NCBI RefSeq assembly: GCF_003583925.1
Contig: NZ_QYCN01000006.1
Location: 1-50,937, forward strand
Direction of reading: 5' to 3'
Source: Hymenobacter rubripertinctus
GTDB lineage: Bacteria; Bacteroidota; Bacteroidia; Cytophagales; Hymenobacteraceae
Length of the DNA stretch: 50,937 nucleotides
Below are positions 50,005 through 50,937 of this stretch, piece by piece (the first letter of the stretch is position 1; each line of letters opens with the position of its first letter). The notes under the pieces were generated by a model that had not been told where the DNA came from, did not search any database, and saw nothing but the letters and a program-made list of their open reading frames with translations. A program made the translations under genes and the position numbers.

Positions 50005-50871
50005 ATGAGCTTTATTAAAGCGGGCCGGGATGCCCACGGCAACGACGTATTACTTGACTACATCGACCACGGCCAGGGCAAGCCCGTTGTATTGATTCAC
50101 GGCTGGCCGGCGTCCTACAAAATGTGGGAATACCAGCTCACGGCCCTCACCGAGCGGGGCTTCCGGGTAATTGCCTACACCCGCCGCGGGTTCGGCAACT
50201 CCAGCAAACCCTACGAAGGCAACGACTACGATACCTACGCCGACGACCTGAAGGCCGTACTCGACCAGCTTGATTTGCAGGACGTAACGTTGGTGGGCTT
50301 CTCGATGGGCGGCGGCGAAGTGGCCCGCTACATGGGCCGGCACGGCGGCGCCCGCGTCCGGCAGGTAGCCTTTGTGTCCTCCGTAACGCCCTTTCTGCTC
50401 AAAACCACCGACAACCCCGAGGGCGTAGACCGCGAAACGTTCGACAAGATGATTGAGGGCCTGAAGAAGGACCGCTTCAGCTTCTTGCAGGACTTCGGCA
50501 AAGACTTCTACGGCACGGGTCTGCTCAGTAACCCCGTCAGCGACGCCACCCTGACCTGGACCCAGGCCATGTGCGAAGTAGCCGATCCGCACGCCACTAT
50601 TGCCAGTGCCCGCGCCTGGTCGGAAACCGATTTCCGCCAGGACCTGACGACCATCAAGGTGCCCACGCTGGTTATCCACGGCGGCGACGATACGCTGGTA
50701 CCGGCCAAAGTGAGCGGTGAGCGAATGACCCGCTACGTGCCGCATGCTGAGTTCATCGAGTACGCCGGGGCTCCCCACGGCCTCTTTATCCCCGACAAGG
50801 ACCGCCTCAACCGCGACCTGATAACGTTCGTGCAGGGTGGCGACATCCAGAAAACCGCCGACCGCTACTAA
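50005..50871 (+). CDS. Alpha/beta hydrolase (non-haem haloperoxidase/esterase-like)
   Basis: A 288-residue enzyme of the chloroperoxidase-like alpha/beta-hydrolase group. The oxyanion region is IHGWPASYKMWEYQ, the nucleophile is Ser100 in GFSMGGGE, the acid lies in IHGGDDTLVP, and the catalytic His is in GAPHGLF. Natural substrates of such proteins are usually esters; the haloperoxidase activity is a side reaction. The ATG at 50005 is chosen over an in-frame start 42 bp upstream, which would add a non-homologous extension. A near-consensus TATCTTGG lies at 49901. Confidence 0.9.
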   Translation: MSFIKAGRDAHGNDVLLDYIDHGQGKPVVLIHGWPASYKMWEYQLTALTERGFRVIAYTRRGFGNSSKPYEGNDYDTYADDLKAVLDQLDLQDVTLVGFSMGGGEVARYMGRHGGARVRQVAFVSSVTPFLLKTTDNPEGVDRETFDKMIEGLKKDRFSFLQDFGKDFYGTGLLSNPVSDATLTWTQAMCEVADPHATIASARAWSETDFRQDLTTIKVPTLVIHGGDDTLVPAKVSGERMTRYVPHAEFIEYAGAPHGLFIPDKDRLNRDLITFVQGGDIQKTADRY

Positions 50872-50885
50872 TCTTTCCGACCAAT

Positions 50886-50912
50886 GCCGGCCAGTGGTTT
50901 TGACTGGCCGGC
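50886..50912. terminator. Hairpin after the alpha/beta hydrolase gene
   Basis: Perfect 10-bp stem GCCGGCCAGT/ACTGGCCGGC with loop GGTTTTG. A T run does not follow; an A5-GCCCGC arm at the window edge may belong to a second, truncated hairpin that is the true terminator. Confidence 0.5.
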
Positions 50913-50937
50913 TCCGGCACACCCTCAAAAAGCCCGC

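Overview
The window looks like chromosomal DNA of a GC-rich member of the Bacteroidota, most probably Hymenobacter or a close relative in the Cytophagales. The evidence is: the gene run parA-parB-DUF5683-dapB-lepB; an Oar-like TonB-dependent receptor with an N-terminal carboxypeptidase-regulatory domain; start codons with no clear Shine-Dalgarno sequence; and repeated perfect matches to the Bacteroidota housekeeping -7 promoter box TAnnTTTG, two of them with a well-spaced TTG/TTTG element upstream. The genus is inferred from protein style, not from a search.

Layout. 330-4785 (minus): a tight fur-STAS-purA run, then a bifunctional RelA/SpoT enzyme. 5077-8954 (plus): tRNA-Leu, trigger factor, clpP and clpX, a protein-quality-control block with strong terminators between genes. 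9068-14869 (minus): a two-gene ABC transporter, lpxB, a 6-pyruvoyl-tetrahydropterin synthase, and an iron/cobalamin-type permease plus binding lipoprotein without their ATPase. 15032-21602: heptose epimerase, an FAD/NAD(P) protein, a quinone-oxidoreductase-like enzyme, a DCC-family protein, a Dph6-like ATP pyrophosphatase, a small lipoprotein and a DUF4126 protein. 22004-30724: the large outer-membrane receptor, a DUF885 lipoprotein, a short-chain dehydrogenase, an oligopeptide-type binding lipoprotein and a UPF0173 metallohydrolase. 30813-35766 (plus): the parA-parB-DUF5683-dapB-lepB cluster. 35971-43965: ung, apaG, two methyltransferases, kdsA, a coiled-coil membrane protein and cyanophycin synthetase. 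44398-50871: tRNA-Cys, ribosomal protein S1, a broken AT-rich lipoprotein gene, a fatty acid desaturase, a DUF3298-type lipoprotein and an alpha/beta hydrolase.

Functionally these are mostly core genes: lipopolysaccharide assembly (lpxB, heptose epimerase, kdsA), stringent response, proteolysis, chromosome partitioning, protein secretion and translation. I found no CRISPR array, phage, transposase, toxin-antitoxin or defence locus.

The unusual content is between the genes. (1) Several intergenic elements have arms built from short tandem units, usually 7 bp, with the same unit inverted on the other side. (2) A family of five palindromes shares the core TCATYCYGA and related loops; one sits inside parAB. 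(3) Two inverted repeats built from other short units each enclose a perfect intrinsic terminator. (4) There is a perfect 36-bp inverted repeat with GTATAC ends and a near-perfect 28-bp hairpin. Further points are a G11 tract in an oxidoreductase gene, back-to-back -7 boxes in two divergent gene pairs, two genes whose -7 box lies only 4-5 nt before ATG, and a frameshifted lipoprotein gene in a visibly AT-richer patch.
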